Shown: positions 51,409 to 61,140, counted from the stretch's first letter. The stretch is DNA of 64,000 nt from JADJPO01 sp046330955 (GCA_046330955.1 JAXLRT010000003.1:124001-188000); one strand, 5' to 3'. Program-made: numbers and translations. The notes: a model not told the origin generated them from the letters alone.

Positions 51409-51806
51409 CAGCCTGCGACGCTGCGTGACCCGCGGACCAGCTCACCGACCGCAGCCGCGATCGCGACCGGGTCGAGCGGGTGCGCCACGACCTGGTCGGC
51501 CCGTGACCAGGTGGCCAGCCAGGCATCCTGAGCTCGGCCGGTCAGCACCAGCACCGGCGGGCACTCGTAGATCTCGTCCTTGAGCTGCTTGCACAGGCCC
51601 ATGCCCCCGGTCGGGCTGGCCTCGCCGTCCAGGATCAGCAGATCGAGCCCACCGCCGTCCACCGCGGCGAGAACCGCGGGCCCCGTGGCACATTCGACCC
51701 ACCGCACCGGTGGCAGGTCCGCCGCGGGGCGCCGGCCGACTGCCATCCGCACGGCGGTGCGGGTGTCCACGTCGTCGCTGTACAGCAGGACGGACAGCTC
51801 GTTCAT
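51408..51806 (-). CDS. stand-alone receiver-domain protein
   Basis: A 132-residue single receiver domain. YSDDVDTR (acidic residues 9-10), LLILDGEAS with the probable phosphoacceptor Asp, and LVLTGRAQD are visible; the conserved Lys appears replaced in VVAHPLDP (His-Pro instead of Lys-Pro), so normal switching is doubtful. No output domain. ATG 51806 has GGAG about 10 nt upstream. It overlaps trpD by one base, an odd pairing whose meaning is unknown. Confidence 0.72.
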   Translation of the reverse strand: MNELSVLLYSDDVDTRTAVRMAVGRRPAADLPPVRWVECATGPAVLAAVDGGGLDLLILDGEASPTGGMGLCKQLKDEIYECPPVLVLTGRAQDAWLATWSRADQVVAHPLDPVAIAAAVGELVRGSRSVAG

Positions 51807-51963
51807 GGTGCGATCTCCGCCTCGTATCGAGAAGTCGGTGAGGGCTGGCGTCCGCATGGTACCGGCCGGCACTGCTCGACCGTTCGGCGCAGGTCACGGC
51901 CGGAGGAGGGCACCTCGGCACGCCGGTTGACGAACCCCCTCGGTTTCACCCTCGCGGTGGGTC

Positions 51964-51969
51964 TAGATT
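51964..51969 (+). promoter_or_regulatory. -10 box of leaderless ctaE
   Basis: TAGATT ends 7 nt before GTG 51977. TTG 51968 would sit inside the box and is rejected as start. Confidence 0.5.
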
Positions 51970-51976
51970 GGCCTCC

Positions 51977-52639
51977 GTGGCGACCGCATCCATCGTTGAC
52001 AGCCCCCACCCGACCCACGCGACGGTCAACCGACCGAACATGGTCCAGGTGGGAACCATCGTCTGGCTGGCGAGCGAGCTCATGTTCTTCGCCGGTCTGT
52101 TCGCGATGTACTTCACCATTCGAGCCGTGCTCCCTCCCGTCTGGGAGGAGAACACCGCGCTGCTGAACATCCCGTTCTCCACCGCCAACACCATCAACCT
52201 GGTGGCGAGCTCGGTGTGGTGCCAGATGGGCGTGTTCGCCGCAGAGCGGTTCCAGGCCTCGGCCAAGGGGTCCTGGTGGACCCCCTGGACCCGCGAGCAC
52301 GGCTGGAAGAACTGGGGTATGCGCGAGTGGTACGTGCTCACCTACATCGCCGGTGCCCTCTTCGTGGCCGGGCAGATCTACGAGTACGCCAACCTCATCC
52401 GTGACGGTCTGACCCTCTCGTCGAGCGGCTACGGCTCGGTGTTCTACATGACCACCGGCTTCCACGGGCTGCACGTCACCGGCGGTCTGATCGCCTTCCT
52501 GCTGATCATCGCCCGCAGCTACATGACCCGCCGGTTCGGGCATGCCGAGGCCACCAGCGCCATCGTCACCTCCTACTACTGGCACTTCGTCGACGTGGTC
52601 TGGATCGGGCTGTTCCTCGTCATCTACGTCCTGCAGTAA
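51977..52639 (+). CDS. ctaE: cytochrome c oxidase subunit III
   Basis: A 220-residue oxidase subunit III with five membrane spans. NRPNMVQVGTIVWLASELMFF (read in two halves, residues 19-39), FAAERFQ, YEYANL and the ending YWHFVDVVWIGLF are the diagnostic stretches. It belongs to the aa3 oxidase whose other subunits are encoded at 58083-61140, and heads the qcr genes as in mycobacteria (Rv2193-2196). An 87-base gap precedes qcrC. Confidence 0.93.
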   Translation: MATASIVDSPHPTHATVNRPNMVQVGTIVWLASELMFFAGLFAMYFTIRAVLPPVWEENTALLNIPFSTANTINLVASSVWCQMGVFAAERFQASAKGSWWTPWTREHGWKNWGMREWYVLTYIAGALFVAGQIYEYANLIRDGLTLSSSGYGSVFYMTTGFHGLHVTGGLIAFLLIIARSYMTRRFGHAEATSAIVTSYYWHFVDVVWIGLFLVIYVLQ

Positions 52640-52726
52640 GAGTCCCCCGCACCCCGCATCACAGGGAATCCCGCGCAGGACGCGCACGTCCGTCAGGTTC
52701 CATTGCTCGCCCAGGAGAAGAAGACC

Positions 52727-53512
52727 GTGACCGCACTCGCAGCCCGGCGGCGACACCCGCTGGCGACGGCGCTCCTGGTGATGATCGCTCTGATCATCAC
52801 CGGTGTGTCGTACGCCGCGGCGACCACCGGGAAAGCCTCGGCCGCCGTGTCCGCAGCGGATGAGATCGAAGCCGGCAAGAAGTTGTTCCTGGCCAACTGT
52901 TCGACGTGTCACGGCCTCGACGCCGAGGGACGGCGCAACGCGCCCTCTCTGGTCGGCGTCGGCGCCGCCGCGGTCGACTTCCAGGTCGGCACCGGGCGGA
53001 TGCCGATGGCGGCCACCGGCCCCCAGGCCCCCAAGGTCGCCTCGGTGCGATTCACCGACGACGAGATCAAGGCGATGGCGGCCTACGTGGCCTCGCTCGG
53101 CCCCGGCCCGGCCATCCCCTCGGAAGCCGATGTCGACCCGAGCAAGGGTGACATCGCCAAGGGCGGACTGATCTTCCGCACCAACTGCGCGATGTGCCAC
53201 AACATCCAGGGCAAGGGCGGTGCGTTGACCCGCGGCAAGTACGCGGCCAGCCTCAGCGGCGTCGACCCTGACGACATCTACGAGGCGATGGTGACCGGCC
53301 CGCAGTCGATGCCGGTGTTCACCGACCAGACCATCAGCCCCGAGAACAAGCGCGACGTGATCGCGTACCTGAAGTCGATCGACGAGACGCCGACTCCCGG
53401 CGGGTTGAGCCTCGGATCGTTCGGTCCGGTCACGGAGGGTCTGGTTGCCTGGCTCGCCGGTCTGGGTCTGCTCATCGGGTGCGCCGTGTGGTTGGGAGCG
53501 AAGTCATCGTGA
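52727..53512 (+). CDS. qcrC: di-heme cytochrome c subunit of bcc complex
   Basis: A 261-residue QcrC. A membrane segment near residues 12-32, two heme-binding motifs CSTCH (about 60-64) and CAMCH (about 156-160), and a C-terminal anchor near 235-255. It passes electrons from the Rieske protein directly to CtaC, replacing soluble cytochrome c. AGGAGA lies 8 nt before GTG 52727. Its stop overlaps the qcrA start. Confidence 0.95.
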   Translation: MTALAARRRHPLATALLVMIALIITGVSYAAATTGKASAAVSAADEIEAGKKLFLANCSTCHGLDAEGRRNAPSLVGVGAAAVDFQVGTGRMPMAATGPQAPKVASVRFTDDEIKAMAAYVASLGPGPAIPSEADVDPSKGDIAKGGLIFRTNCAMCHNIQGKGGALTRGKYAASLSGVDPDDIYEAMVTGPQSMPVFTDQTISPENKRDVIAYLKSIDETPTPGGLSLGSFGPVTEGLVAWLAGLGLLIGCAVWLGAKSS

Positions 53513-54546
53513 GTGAGAGTCAGAACCTTCCCGACGTCGTCCCCGGCGATGGCCACGGCACCGTGGCCGTCTCCGAGAGGTTCGACGACCCGGGCCTGCC
53601 CCCGCACCGCCACCGGGTCACCGACATCGACCCGGCGGCGGCCAAGCGGGCCGAGCGCCAGGTGGCGGCACTGTTCGCCATCTCCGCCATCGGCACCGTC
53701 ATGGCGCTGGTGTTCTACTTCGTCCTGCCGTACGACACCACGCTGCCGTACACCGAGTTCATGGGCCGCGTGAAGCTGTCCAACGCCCTGGTCGGGCTCG
53801 GTCTGTTCCTGGCGCTGTTCGGCATCGGGGCGGGTGCGGTCCACTGGGCCAAGACCCTCATGCCGGATGAGGAGCGCGTCGAGGACCGTCACGAGCTGCG
53901 CGGCAGCGACGAGGACCGGGCTGCCGCCCTCGACATCCTTGCCGAGGGTGCCGAGGAATCCGGGCTCGGCCGCCGGCCGCTGATCCGCAACTCGCTGATC
54001 GGCGCCATGGCGCTCGCCCCGCTGCCGGCCGTCGTCCTGCTGAGCGACCTCGGGCCTCGCCCCGGCAACAAGCTCTCGGAGACGATCTGGAAGAAGGGCA
54101 CGGCGCTCGTGCTCGACCCCCAAGGCGGCAAGATCAAGGCCTCCGACCTGGTCCAGGGTTCCGTGGCTCACGTCCTGCCGGAGGGCATCGAGGACGCCGA
54201 GCACGTGCTCGACGAGAAGGCCAAGGCGGCCGTCCTGGTCATGCGCCTCGACCCCGAGCTCCTGGATGACGCCTCACGGCCCGGCTCGTACGATGGAATC
54301 GTTGCCTACTCGAAGATCTGCACCCACATGGGTTGCCCGGTGGCCCTGTACGAGCAGCAGACCCACCACCTGCTCTGCCCGTGCCACCAGTCGACCTTCG
54401 ACCTGACGCAGAACTGCAAGGTGATCTTCGGCCCTGCGCGGCGTCCGCTGCCGCAGTTGGCCATCACCGTCGATGAGGAGGGCTACCTGGTGGCCGCAGA
54501 TGCATTCCGCGAGCCCGTTGGGCCGAGCTTCTGGGAGCGGGGATGA
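53509..54546 (+). CDS. qcrA: Rieske iron-sulfur subunit of bcc complex
   Basis: A 345-residue actinobacterial QcrA with three N-terminal membrane spans (about 60-80, 98-118 and 160-178) instead of one. The 2Fe-2S site is CTHMGC plus CPCHQS near residues 268-300. It takes electrons from menaquinol oxidised at QcrB. GTG 53509 overlaps the qcrC stop and its own stop overlaps qcrB by 4 bases. Confidence 0.95.
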   Translation: MSESQNLPDVVPGDGHGTVAVSERFDDPGLPPHRHRVTDIDPAAAKRAERQVAALFAISAIGTVMALVFYFVLPYDTTLPYTEFMGRVKLSNALVGLGLFLALFGIGAGAVHWAKTLMPDEERVEDRHELRGSDEDRAAALDILAEGAEESGLGRRPLIRNSLIGAMALAPLPAVVLLSDLGPRPGNKLSETIWKKGTALVLDPQGGKIKASDLVQGSVAHVLPEGIEDAEHVLDEKAKAAVLVMRLDPELLDDASRPGSYDGIVAYSKICTHMGCPVALYEQQTHHLLCPCHQSTFDLTQNCKVIFGPARRPLPQLAITVDEEGYLVAADAFREPVGPSFWERG

Positions 54547-56183
54547 CCGCGACGACGACCGACACGAAATCCGGGAAGCTGGCCAACTGGGCCGATGAGC
54601 GGCTCAGCGCCAGCAAGGGTGTCAAGTTCCTCGCCCGGAAGATCTTCCCGGACCACTGGTCCTTCATGCTGGGTGAGGTCGCGCTCTACAGCTTCATCAT
54701 CCTGTTGTTGACGGGTGTGTTCCTCTCTCTGTTCTACGTCCCGAGTTCGGGACACACGACCTACCAGGGCGTCTACGCGCCGTTGGTCAACCAGCACGTC
54801 TCCGAGGCGTTCGCCTCGACCGTGCGGCTGTCCTTCGACATCCGTGGCGGCCTGCTGATGCGCCAGATCCACCACTGGGCGGCGCTGGTGTTCGTGGCGG
54901 CCATGACGGTGCACATGTTCCGGGTGTTCTTCACCGGCGCATTCCGCAAGCCGCGTGAGCTCAACTGGGTCATCGGGTGCGTCCTGGTGCTGCTGGGCAT
55001 CGTCGAGGGCTTCCTCGGCTACTCCCTCCCGGACGACCTGCTGTCCGGTACCGGCATCCGCATCGCCTCCAGCATCATCCTGGCGATCCCGGTGGTCGGT
55101 TCCTACCTCAGCTTCTTCCTGTTCGGTGGGGAGTTCCCGGGCGAGTCGTTCATCCCCCGGATCTACACCGTGCACGTGCTGCTGCTGCCGGCGATCTTCC
55201 TGGCCCTGATCGGCGCTCACCTGGTGATGCTGGTCATCCAGAAGCACACCCAGTACCCGGGCCCGGGCCGGACCAACAAGAACGTGGTCGGCTACCCCCT
55301 CTTCCCGGTGTACACCGCCAAGGCCGGTGGCTTCTTCTTCATCGTGTTCGGCGTCATCACGCTGATGTCGGCACTGGTGACCATCAACCCGATCTGGGCC
55401 TACGGGGCCTACGACCCCTCCCCCGTGAGTGCCGGCTCGCAGCCTGACTGGTACATGGGCTTCATGGACGGCGCGGTCCGCCTGATGACCGGGTGGGGTG
55501 AGTTCACGGCCTTCGGCTTCACGTGGTCGTTCAACATCCTGGTGCCGGCGCTGCTGATCCCGGGCCTGATGACGATCCCGATGTTCCTCTACCCCTGGAT
55601 CGAGCAGTGGGCCACCGGCGACCGCCGCGAGCACCACCTGCTCGACCGGCCACGCAACGCCCCCACGCGTACCGCGCTGGGCGCCATGGCCATCACGTTC
55701 TACATCCTGCTGTGGATCAGTGGCGGCAACGACATCATGGCCACGGTGCTGCAGTTGTCGATCAACGACATCACGATGACGCTGCGGGTGCTCGTCTTCA
55801 TCCTGCCGCCCGTCGTCTACATCGTGGTCAAGCGGATCTGCCTCGGCCTGCAGCGCAAGGACCGTGACCTGGTGCTGCACGGCCGTGAGACCGCCGTCCT
55901 GGTGCGGACCGAATCCGGCGAGTACTTCGAGGTGCACGAGCCCCTCGACGACTTCAAGCGCTGGAAGCTCGTCCAGCACGAAACCCACGCACCGTTGGGC
56001 GAGCTGCCCGCCGAGGACGAGCGCGGGGTGCGCCGTCCGGGTTCGGGCTCGGGCTGGAAGACCAAGCTGTCGAAGTTCTACTTCGAGCAGCGAGTCGAGC
56101 CGGTGACCCCCGCCGAGCTGGCGGCAGCACACCACGACCACCACGGTCACGAGGCGATCGAGTCCAGCTCCGCGCACCACTGA
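54543..56183 (+). CDS. qcrB: cytochrome b subunit of bcc complex
   Basis: A 546-residue cytochrome b with about eight or nine spans. The paired heme-ligand histidines occur in QIHHWAALVFVAAMTVHMFR and LPAIFLALIGAHLVMLVIQKH. PxxW-type loop and a long hydrophilic C-terminal tail (about residues 445-546), rich in His at the end, are typical of actinobacteria. It oxidises menaquinol and links to the aa3 oxidase. A strong hairpin terminator follows. Confidence 0.95.
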   Translation: MTATTTDTKSGKLANWADERLSASKGVKFLARKIFPDHWSFMLGEVALYSFIILLLTGVFLSLFYVPSSGHTTYQGVYAPLVNQHVSEAFASTVRLSFDIRGGLLMRQIHHWAALVFVAAMTVHMFRVFFTGAFRKPRELNWVIGCVLVLLGIVEGFLGYSLPDDLLSGTGIRIASSIILAIPVVGSYLSFFLFGGEFPGESFIPRIYTVHVLLLPAIFLALIGAHLVMLVIQKHTQYPGPGRTNKNVVGYPLFPVYTAKAGGFFFIVFGVITLMSALVTINPIWAYGAYDPSPVSAGSQPDWYMGFMDGAVRLMTGWGEFTAFGFTWSFNILVPALLIPGLMTIPMFLYPWIEQWATGDRREHHLLDRPRNAPTRTALGAMAITFYILLWISGGNDIMATVLQLSINDITMTLRVLVFILPPVVYIVVKRICLGLQRKDRDLVLHGRETAVLVRTESGEYFEVHEPLDDFKRWKLVQHETHAPLGELPAEDERGVRRPGSGSGWKTKLSKFYFEQRVEPVTPAELAAAHHDHHGHEAIESSSAHH

Positions 56184-56192
56184 TCCAGTCGT

Positions 56193-56235
56193 CACGAGGA
56201 AGGCCCGGGCCACATCGGCCCGGGCCTTTCTCGTG
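56193..56235 (+). terminator. terminator of ctaE-qcrCAB
   Basis: Arms of 19 bases (56193-56211 and 56217-56235) match at 18 positions around a 5-base loop ACATC, with AAGGCCCGGGCC as core. It ends the respiratory transcript; the rest of the 217-base gap holds nothing clear except a TACCAT box near 56352. Confidence 0.85.
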
Positions 56236-56400
56236 TGTCGGTGGGCCGCCGATTCCGGTGCGAGCCCGCCCGGAAGACCTGAGCCGGGCCAGGTCTGTGC
56301 GGCAGCTGCTGCCCGTGCAGGATCAGCACCCCGAGCCGTCCGAGGGGAGCTGTACCATCACCCGGGAACGCTCACCTCGTCCCAGGCGTCAGGAACAGCG

Positions 56401-56601
56401 ATGAACACCGAACTCCGCCGACGGCTCACGGCCGCCGTCACCATCGTGATCTTCGTGATCATCCTGAAGAGCGTCTGGGACAAGGTGAATCTGGTCATCT
56501 GGACCAACGTGCCGTGGTGGGGCCTGATCCTGCTGCTCGTCATCGCCTACTTCGTCATCGAAGCGGCCGTGAAACGCCTTCTGGGGCCTCGCCGCCGCTG
56601 A
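56401..56601 (+). CDS. small two-span membrane protein
   Basis: A 66-residue protein with two hydrophobic segments (about residues 10-24 and 36-54) and a basic C-terminus (KRLLGPRRR). AGGAA lies about 7-8 nt before ATG 56401. It sits between the bcc and aa3 loci, so a role as an accessory respiratory subunit is conceivable but unproven; I do not recognise it. Confidence 0.6.
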   Translation: MNTELRRRLTAAVTIVIFVIILKSVWDKVNLVIWTNVPWWGLILLLVIAYFVIEAAVKRLLGPRRR

Positions 56602-56667
56602 GGCTTCCCCGCATCCCCGCAAGTTGCCGAGGCTCACCAGAAGGTCGTGTATGCCTGCTCAGCCGCG

Positions 56668-57873
56668 TCAGGCGTCGGCGCCGGCCGCGTACTTGTCGAA
56701 GGACATGTTCCACTCGGTGTAGCCATTACCCCACTCGAGTGCCCGCGCCGAACCCGTGTACACCACGACGTCGCCCACCAGGGAGTTGTCGTAGAGCCAG
56801 CGGGCGTTGGCGGTGCTCATCCCGGTACAACCGTGGCTGACGTTCGCGCGACCCTGTGACCCCACCGACCACGGCGCCGCATGCAGGAACTCACCGCTGT
56901 AGGTCAGCCGCAGCGCCCAGTTGACGAGCAGGTTGTAGTACTCGGGATCGCTCTTGTCCTTGCCGAGCGTGGCCGCGTCCATCCGCACCTGGGATTCACG
57001 GCTCATGATGACCTTGATCCCGTTGCGGGTCCGGAAGCCGGCCTTGCCGGTCGTCACGGGAATCGAACGGACCACCTTGTCACCCTGGCGGACGGTCAGC
57101 GAGTGACGAGCCGTGTCGACGGTCAGGATCTGGGAGCGGCCGACCGTGAAGGTACTCGTCGTGGTGCGCTTGCCCCAGACACCGTCCGCCAGCTCGACCT
57201 TCGACATCGCCGCGACGACGTTGACCTTGGTACCCGACGGCCAGTACTCCTTCGGACGCCAGTGCACCTCCGTGGAGGAGAACCATCGCCAGGCGCCCTC
57301 CACGGACGGCGTGCTGGTCACCGTCAGCGCGGATTCGGCGGCCTTCTTGTTCTTCACGGGCTGCGAGAAGACCACGATCACCGGCATGCCCACGCCGACG
57401 GTCCAGTCGTCGCCAGGGATCAGCGTGGTCGACACCAGCCGGTTCGCCCGGAGCGTGGTGAAGGTCGACGTCGACGAGACCGGAGTACCGTCCTCACCGG
57501 CCCCGAGGGCCGAGAGCGTATAGGTCGTGCCCGGGGCCAGGGCGTCGGTCAACCTCCAGCTGCTGCCGGCGATCTCGCCCTTCAGCTGCTTGCCGTCCTT
57601 GGTGGTCAACCTCACCCGGCTGATCCGGCCGTGGACGACGTCCACGGTCACGGGACGGTCGGGGCGGACCTCGGTGCTGCCGCTGGCCGGGGACAGATTC
57701 AGGGCGGCCGGCTCGGTGGTCGCCGAGGCGCTCGCCCCGGCCACCGTGCTGGCGCCGGAGCTGCTGGCCGAGCCCTTCGCACCGTCACCCGCGGCGGTCT
57801 TCGAGGCGGGCTGGCACGCGCTCGTGCCGACCGCGAGGATCAAGGCCGCTGCGGCGAGAAACCCCTTACGCAC
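56668..57873 (-). CDS. L,D-transpeptidase lipoprotein
   Basis: A 401-residue Ldt. A lipoprotein signal (Cys20) is followed by a Ser/Ala-rich linker, two Ig-like domains (about 55-150 and 150-245) and a YkuD catalytic domain with SHGCTGMS, nucleophile Cys349 and His347. It makes 3-3 crosslinks in peptidoglycan, as LdtMt2-type enzymes do. GTG 57873 follows GGAGAA by 6 nt and gives the clean signal MRKGFLAAAALILAVG; ATG 57891 is less likely. The lipobox T-S-A-C is atypical. Confidence 0.9.
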   Translation of the reverse strand: MRKGFLAAAALILAVGTSACQPASKTAAGDGAKGSASSSGASTVAGASASATTEPAALNLSPASGSTEVRPDRPVTVDVVHGRISRVRLTTKDGKQLKGEIAGSSWRLTDALAPGTTYTLSALGAGEDGTPVSSTSTFTTLRANRLVSTTLIPGDDWTVGVGMPVIVVFSQPVKNKKAAESALTVTSTPSVEGAWRWFSSTEVHWRPKEYWPSGTKVNVVAAMSKVELADGVWGKRTTTSTFTVGRSQILTVDTARHSLTVRQGDKVVRSIPVTTGKAGFRTRNGIKVIMSRESQVRMDAATLGKDKSDPEYYNLLVNWALRLTYSGEFLHAAPWSVGSQGRANVSHGCTGMSTANARWLYDNSLVGDVVVYTGSARALEWGNGYTEWNMSFDKYAAGADA

Positions 57874-58022
57874 CGATGGTTCTCCAGTCATTCACGCGGG
57901 AGGCGCGCTCGTCGGCGCCCCCTCCACCCCAAGACGCCGCAGGCTGGGCAAAGGTTGCCACGGCCGTGAGATGAGTCATGTCGGCAGGTCACAGAGTACG
58001 GGACCGGCAGCCCCCAAACGCT

Positions 58023-58066
58023 GAACGGTGACACCTCGGCGTGTAGCTGCGGAGGTGTCACCGTTC
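58023..58066 (-). terminator. terminator of ctaC-ctaD-ctaF
   Basis: GAACGGTGACACCTC and GAGGTGTCACCGTTC form a perfect 15-base stem with a 14-base loop, 17 bases after the ctaF stop on the minus strand. It separates the oxidase operon from the L,D-transpeptidase gene. Confidence 0.8.
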
Positions 58067-58082
58067 GGTGCCTGCGAGGTGC

Positions 58083-58484
58083 TCAGTGTGCGAACTCGCC
58101 GCGGTAGTACTCGAAGACCCATCCGACCAGGGCGACGGCCGCGAGCGGGACCCCGATGAAGAACAACCACCAACCGGCGGCGATCCCTGCGAAGACGCAC
58201 GCCGCCGACAGCCCCAGCGGCATCGGCCACCAGGAGTACGGGGCGAACACCCCGAACTCGCCGGCGCCCTCACGGATCTCCGCGTTCGGGTCGTCCTCGG
58301 GCCGCGCGTCGATGTGCTTGGCGGTGTAGGACAGGTACGCGCCGATCATCAGCGCCATGGCCGAGGTGAGGTAGAGCGCCAGGAAGCCCAGCGGCTCGTG
58401 CCACTTGGTCATGAACCCGTAGACCGTTCCCACGGGGATGTAGAGCAACCCGAGGTAGATGAACAGTCGCTTCTCGACCTTCAC
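58083..58484 (-). CDS. ctaF: cytochrome c oxidase subunit IV, actinobacterial
   Basis: A 133-residue CtaF with four membrane spans in two hairpins (about 7-25, 32-52 and 88-104, 106-124). EFGVFAPYSWWPMPLG is the typical middle part. GTG 58484 overlaps the ctaD stop by 4 bases. It stabilises the aa3 oxidase in the supercomplex. Confidence 0.92.
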   Translation of the reverse strand: MKVEKRLFIYLGLLYIPVGTVYGFMTKWHEPLGFLALYLTSAMALMIGAYLSYTAKHIDARPEDDPNAEIREGAGEFGVFAPYSWWPMPLGLSAACVFAGIAAGWWLFFIGVPLAAVALVGWVFEYYRGEFAH

Positions 58485-60214
58485 GGACGGTCACCTTCGA
58501 TCGTGGGGTCCTGAACATCGGCCGGGCCGAGGACATTGGCCAGCACGCTGTTGTCCGGTGTGGTGACGGCTGCCGCCGCCGCTTCGGGGTGGTGCAGGTC
58601 GAACGCGGGCCGCTCACTGCGGATACGCGGCAGCGAGTGGAAGTTGTGCCGCGGCGGCGGGCAGGACGTCGCCCACTCGAGCGAGGAGCCATAGCCCCAC
58701 GGGTCGTCCACCGTGACCTTCGCGCCCTTGGCCTGCGTGATGTAGATGTTCCACAGGAACGGCACGAAGCTGATGGCCAGAATCGCCGACCCGATCGTGG
58801 AGACCTGGTTCTCGAACGTGAACCCTTCGGTCGGCAGGTAGTCGGCGTACCGGCGGACGGCCCCTTCGACGCCGATCCAGTGCTGGATCAGGAAGGTGGT
58901 GTGGAAGCCGATGAAGGTCAGCCAGAAGTGCCACTTGCCCAAGGGCTCGTTGAGCATCCGACCGGTCATCTTGGGCCACCAGTAGTAGAAGCCCGCGTAC
59001 ATCGCGAAGACCACGGTGCCGAAGATCGTGTAGTGGAAGTGGGCCACCACGAAGTAGGACTCACCGACGTGGAAGTCGACCGGCGGCGTCGCGAGCATGA
59101 TGCCGGTGACCCCGCCGAAGAGGAAGGTCACCAGGAAGCCCAGGACCCACAGCATGGGCGACTCGAAGGTGAGCGAGCCCCGCCACATGGTGCCGACCCA
59201 GTTGAAGAACTTCACCCCGGTCGGAACGCCGATCAGCATGGTCATGAAGGCGAAGAACGGCAGGTTGACCTGGCCGGTGTAGTACATGTGGTGCGCCCAT
59301 ACGGCCATCGACAGGGCGGCGATCGCGATCGTGGCGAAGATCAGGCCCTTGTACCCGAAGATCGGCTTGCGGCTGAACGTCGGGATGATCTCCGAGACGA
59401 TGCCGAAGAACGGCAACGCGAGCACGTAGACCTCGGGGTGCCCGAAGAACCAGAACAGGTGCTGCCAGAGCACCGGCCCCCCGCTCTCGGGCTCGAAGAG
59501 CTGGGCACCGAACCGCCGGTCGGCCTCGAGACCGAGCAGGGCCGCGGCCAGCGGCGGGAAGATCATGATGACCAGTATCGAGGTGATCAGGATGTTCCAG
59601 GTGAACACCGGCATGCGGAACATGGTCATGCCCGGTGCGCGCATGCACACGATGGTCGTGATGAAGTTGACCGCACCCAGGATGGTGGCGAAACCACCCA
59701 GCGCCAGACCCATGATGCCGAGGTCCGGGCCGATCCCCGGGGTGAAGGTCGAGTTGGACAGCGGTGGGTACAGGAACCAGCCGAAGCCGGCCGGACCCTG
59801 CGGCACCAGGAAGCTGGTCGCGGCGACCAGGCCACCGAACAGGTAGAACCAGTACGCCAGCATGTTCAGCCGCGGGAAGGCGACGTCGGGGGCACCGATC
59901 TGCAGCGGCATCACGGCGTTCGCCCAGCCGCTGAAGGCCGGGGTGGCGAACAGCAGCAGCATGATCAGGCCGTGCATGGTGAAGAACTGGTTGTACTGCT
60001 CCTTACTGACGAACACCTGCATGCCAGGCGCCCACAGCTCGGCCCGGATCACCAGCGCCAGCAGGCCGCCGACCGCGAAGAAGAACATCGAGGTGGCGAG
60101 GTACAGGTTGCCGATGACCTTGTGGTCGGTCGTGGTCATCCAACGGACGGCCAGGACTCCCTTGCCGGGCCTCGCGGGGGTAAGGCTCGTGGGGGGATGG
60201 GCGATCGCAGTCAT
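58481..60214 (-). CDS. ctaD: cytochrome c oxidase subunit I
   Basis: A 577-residue heme-copper oxidase core with 12 membrane spans. WFFGHPEVYVLALPFFG contains the CuB His and cross-linked Tyr, HHMYYTGQ the further CuB ligands, and VVAHFHYTIFG the heme ligands; the D-channel NAVMPLQIGAPDVAFPR start is present. It reduces oxygen to water and pumps protons. ATG 60214 overlaps the ctaC stop by one base. Confidence 0.96.
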   Translation of the reverse strand: MTAIAHPPTSLTPARPGKGVLAVRWMTTTDHKVIGNLYLATSMFFFAVGGLLALVIRAELWAPGMQVFVSKEQYNQFFTMHGLIMLLLFATPAFSGWANAVMPLQIGAPDVAFPRLNMLAYWFYLFGGLVAATSFLVPQGPAGFGWFLYPPLSNSTFTPGIGPDLGIMGLALGGFATILGAVNFITTIVCMRAPGMTMFRMPVFTWNILITSILVIMIFPPLAAALLGLEADRRFGAQLFEPESGGPVLWQHLFWFFGHPEVYVLALPFFGIVSEIIPTFSRKPIFGYKGLIFATIAIAALSMAVWAHHMYYTGQVNLPFFAFMTMLIGVPTGVKFFNWVGTMWRGSLTFESPMLWVLGFLVTFLFGGVTGIMLATPPVDFHVGESYFVVAHFHYTIFGTVVFAMYAGFYYWWPKMTGRMLNEPLGKWHFWLTFIGFHTTFLIQHWIGVEGAVRRYADYLPTEGFTFENQVSTIGSAILAISFVPFLWNIYITQAKGAKVTVDDPWGYGSSLEWATSCPPPRHNFHSLPRIRSERPAFDLHHPEAAAAAVTTPDNSVLANVLGPADVQDPTIEGDRP

Positions 60215-61140
60215 CAGTTGCTCCCGGACGCGGGTTCGAGGGTCTGGGTGTTGAACGGAACGGCACCGCCGCCCGGTCGCGTCTTGACGCGGCTCAGGCT
60301 GGTGTCGAGCAGGCCGACGTTGCCCTGGGCCTTGAGGTCGGCCATGTGCTTGTCGTAGTCGGCCTGCGAGACCACCTTGACGTTGAACAACATCTCGGAG
60401 TGGTACTCACCGCACAGCTCGGTGCACTTGCCGATGTAGTCACCGATCTTCTCCGGCACGACCTGGAACTTGTTCGTCACGCCGGGGATGTTGTCCAGCT
60501 TGTAGAGGAAGGCCGGGATCCAGAACGAGTGGATGACGTCGCGCGCCTGCAGGGTGAACTCCACCCGCTTGCCCACCGGCAGGTAGAGGTTCGGGATCTG
60601 CTTCTCCGGTGCGGCCGTGCCGTCGAGCTCGACCTGCGTGCCGACCTCGTAGACCTTGTCGTCCAGGTAGTTGAAGTCCCAGGCCCACTGCTTGGCCACG
60701 ACGTTGATGTGGACGTCGGCCGGCTTGGACGTGTCGGCGATGTCCGACTGGTAGACCGCCGTGTACTTGAACAGCACGACGATCATCATCAGCGGGATGA
60801 CCGTGTACATGATCTCGAGCGGGATGTGATAGCGGATCTGCGGCGGCAACCCGGTGTCGTCCCGACGACGCCGGTAGGCGATCACGCACCACAGGATCAA
60901 GCCCCAGACGAGGACGCCGACGGACATCGCGGCGATCCAGGAACCCACCCACAGATCGGTGATCTTGGGTGTCTGGTTCGTGGTGCCTCTCTCCCCCGGC
61001 AACCAGACCCGGCGCAACGGACTGTCGCTGGCGCACCCCGAGAGCACGACCAACAACGGGAGCATGACCAGAGCGACTCGGCGACTCGTGCCGCGACGGG
61101 GGCGGCTTTCCTTGAGCGAGAGCAACGTCGGCCTTTCCAC
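60214..61140 (-). CDS. ctaC: cytochrome c oxidase subunit II
   Basis: A 308-residue lipoprotein subunit. A signal ending in VVLSGC is followed by two membrane spans (about 64-86 and 105-128 of the precursor) and the cupredoxin domain; the CuA site is CTELCGEYHSEM plus His in DVIHSFW. It accepts electrons from QcrC. GTG 61140 is taken; no strong ribosome site is seen. First gene of the ctaC-D-F operon. Confidence 0.92.
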   Translation of the reverse strand: MERPTLLSLKESRPRRGTSRRVALVMLPLLVVLSGCASDSPLRRVWLPGERGTTNQTPKITDLWVGSWIAAMSVGVLVWGLILWCVIAYRRRRDDTGLPPQIRYHIPLEIMYTVIPLMMIVVLFKYTAVYQSDIADTSKPADVHINVVAKQWAWDFNYLDDKVYEVGTQVELDGTAAPEKQIPNLYLPVGKRVEFTLQARDVIHSFWIPAFLYKLDNIPGVTNKFQVVPEKIGDYIGKCTELCGEYHSEMLFNVKVVSQADYDKHMADLKAQGNVGLLDTSLSRVKTRPGGGAVPFNTQTLEPASGSN

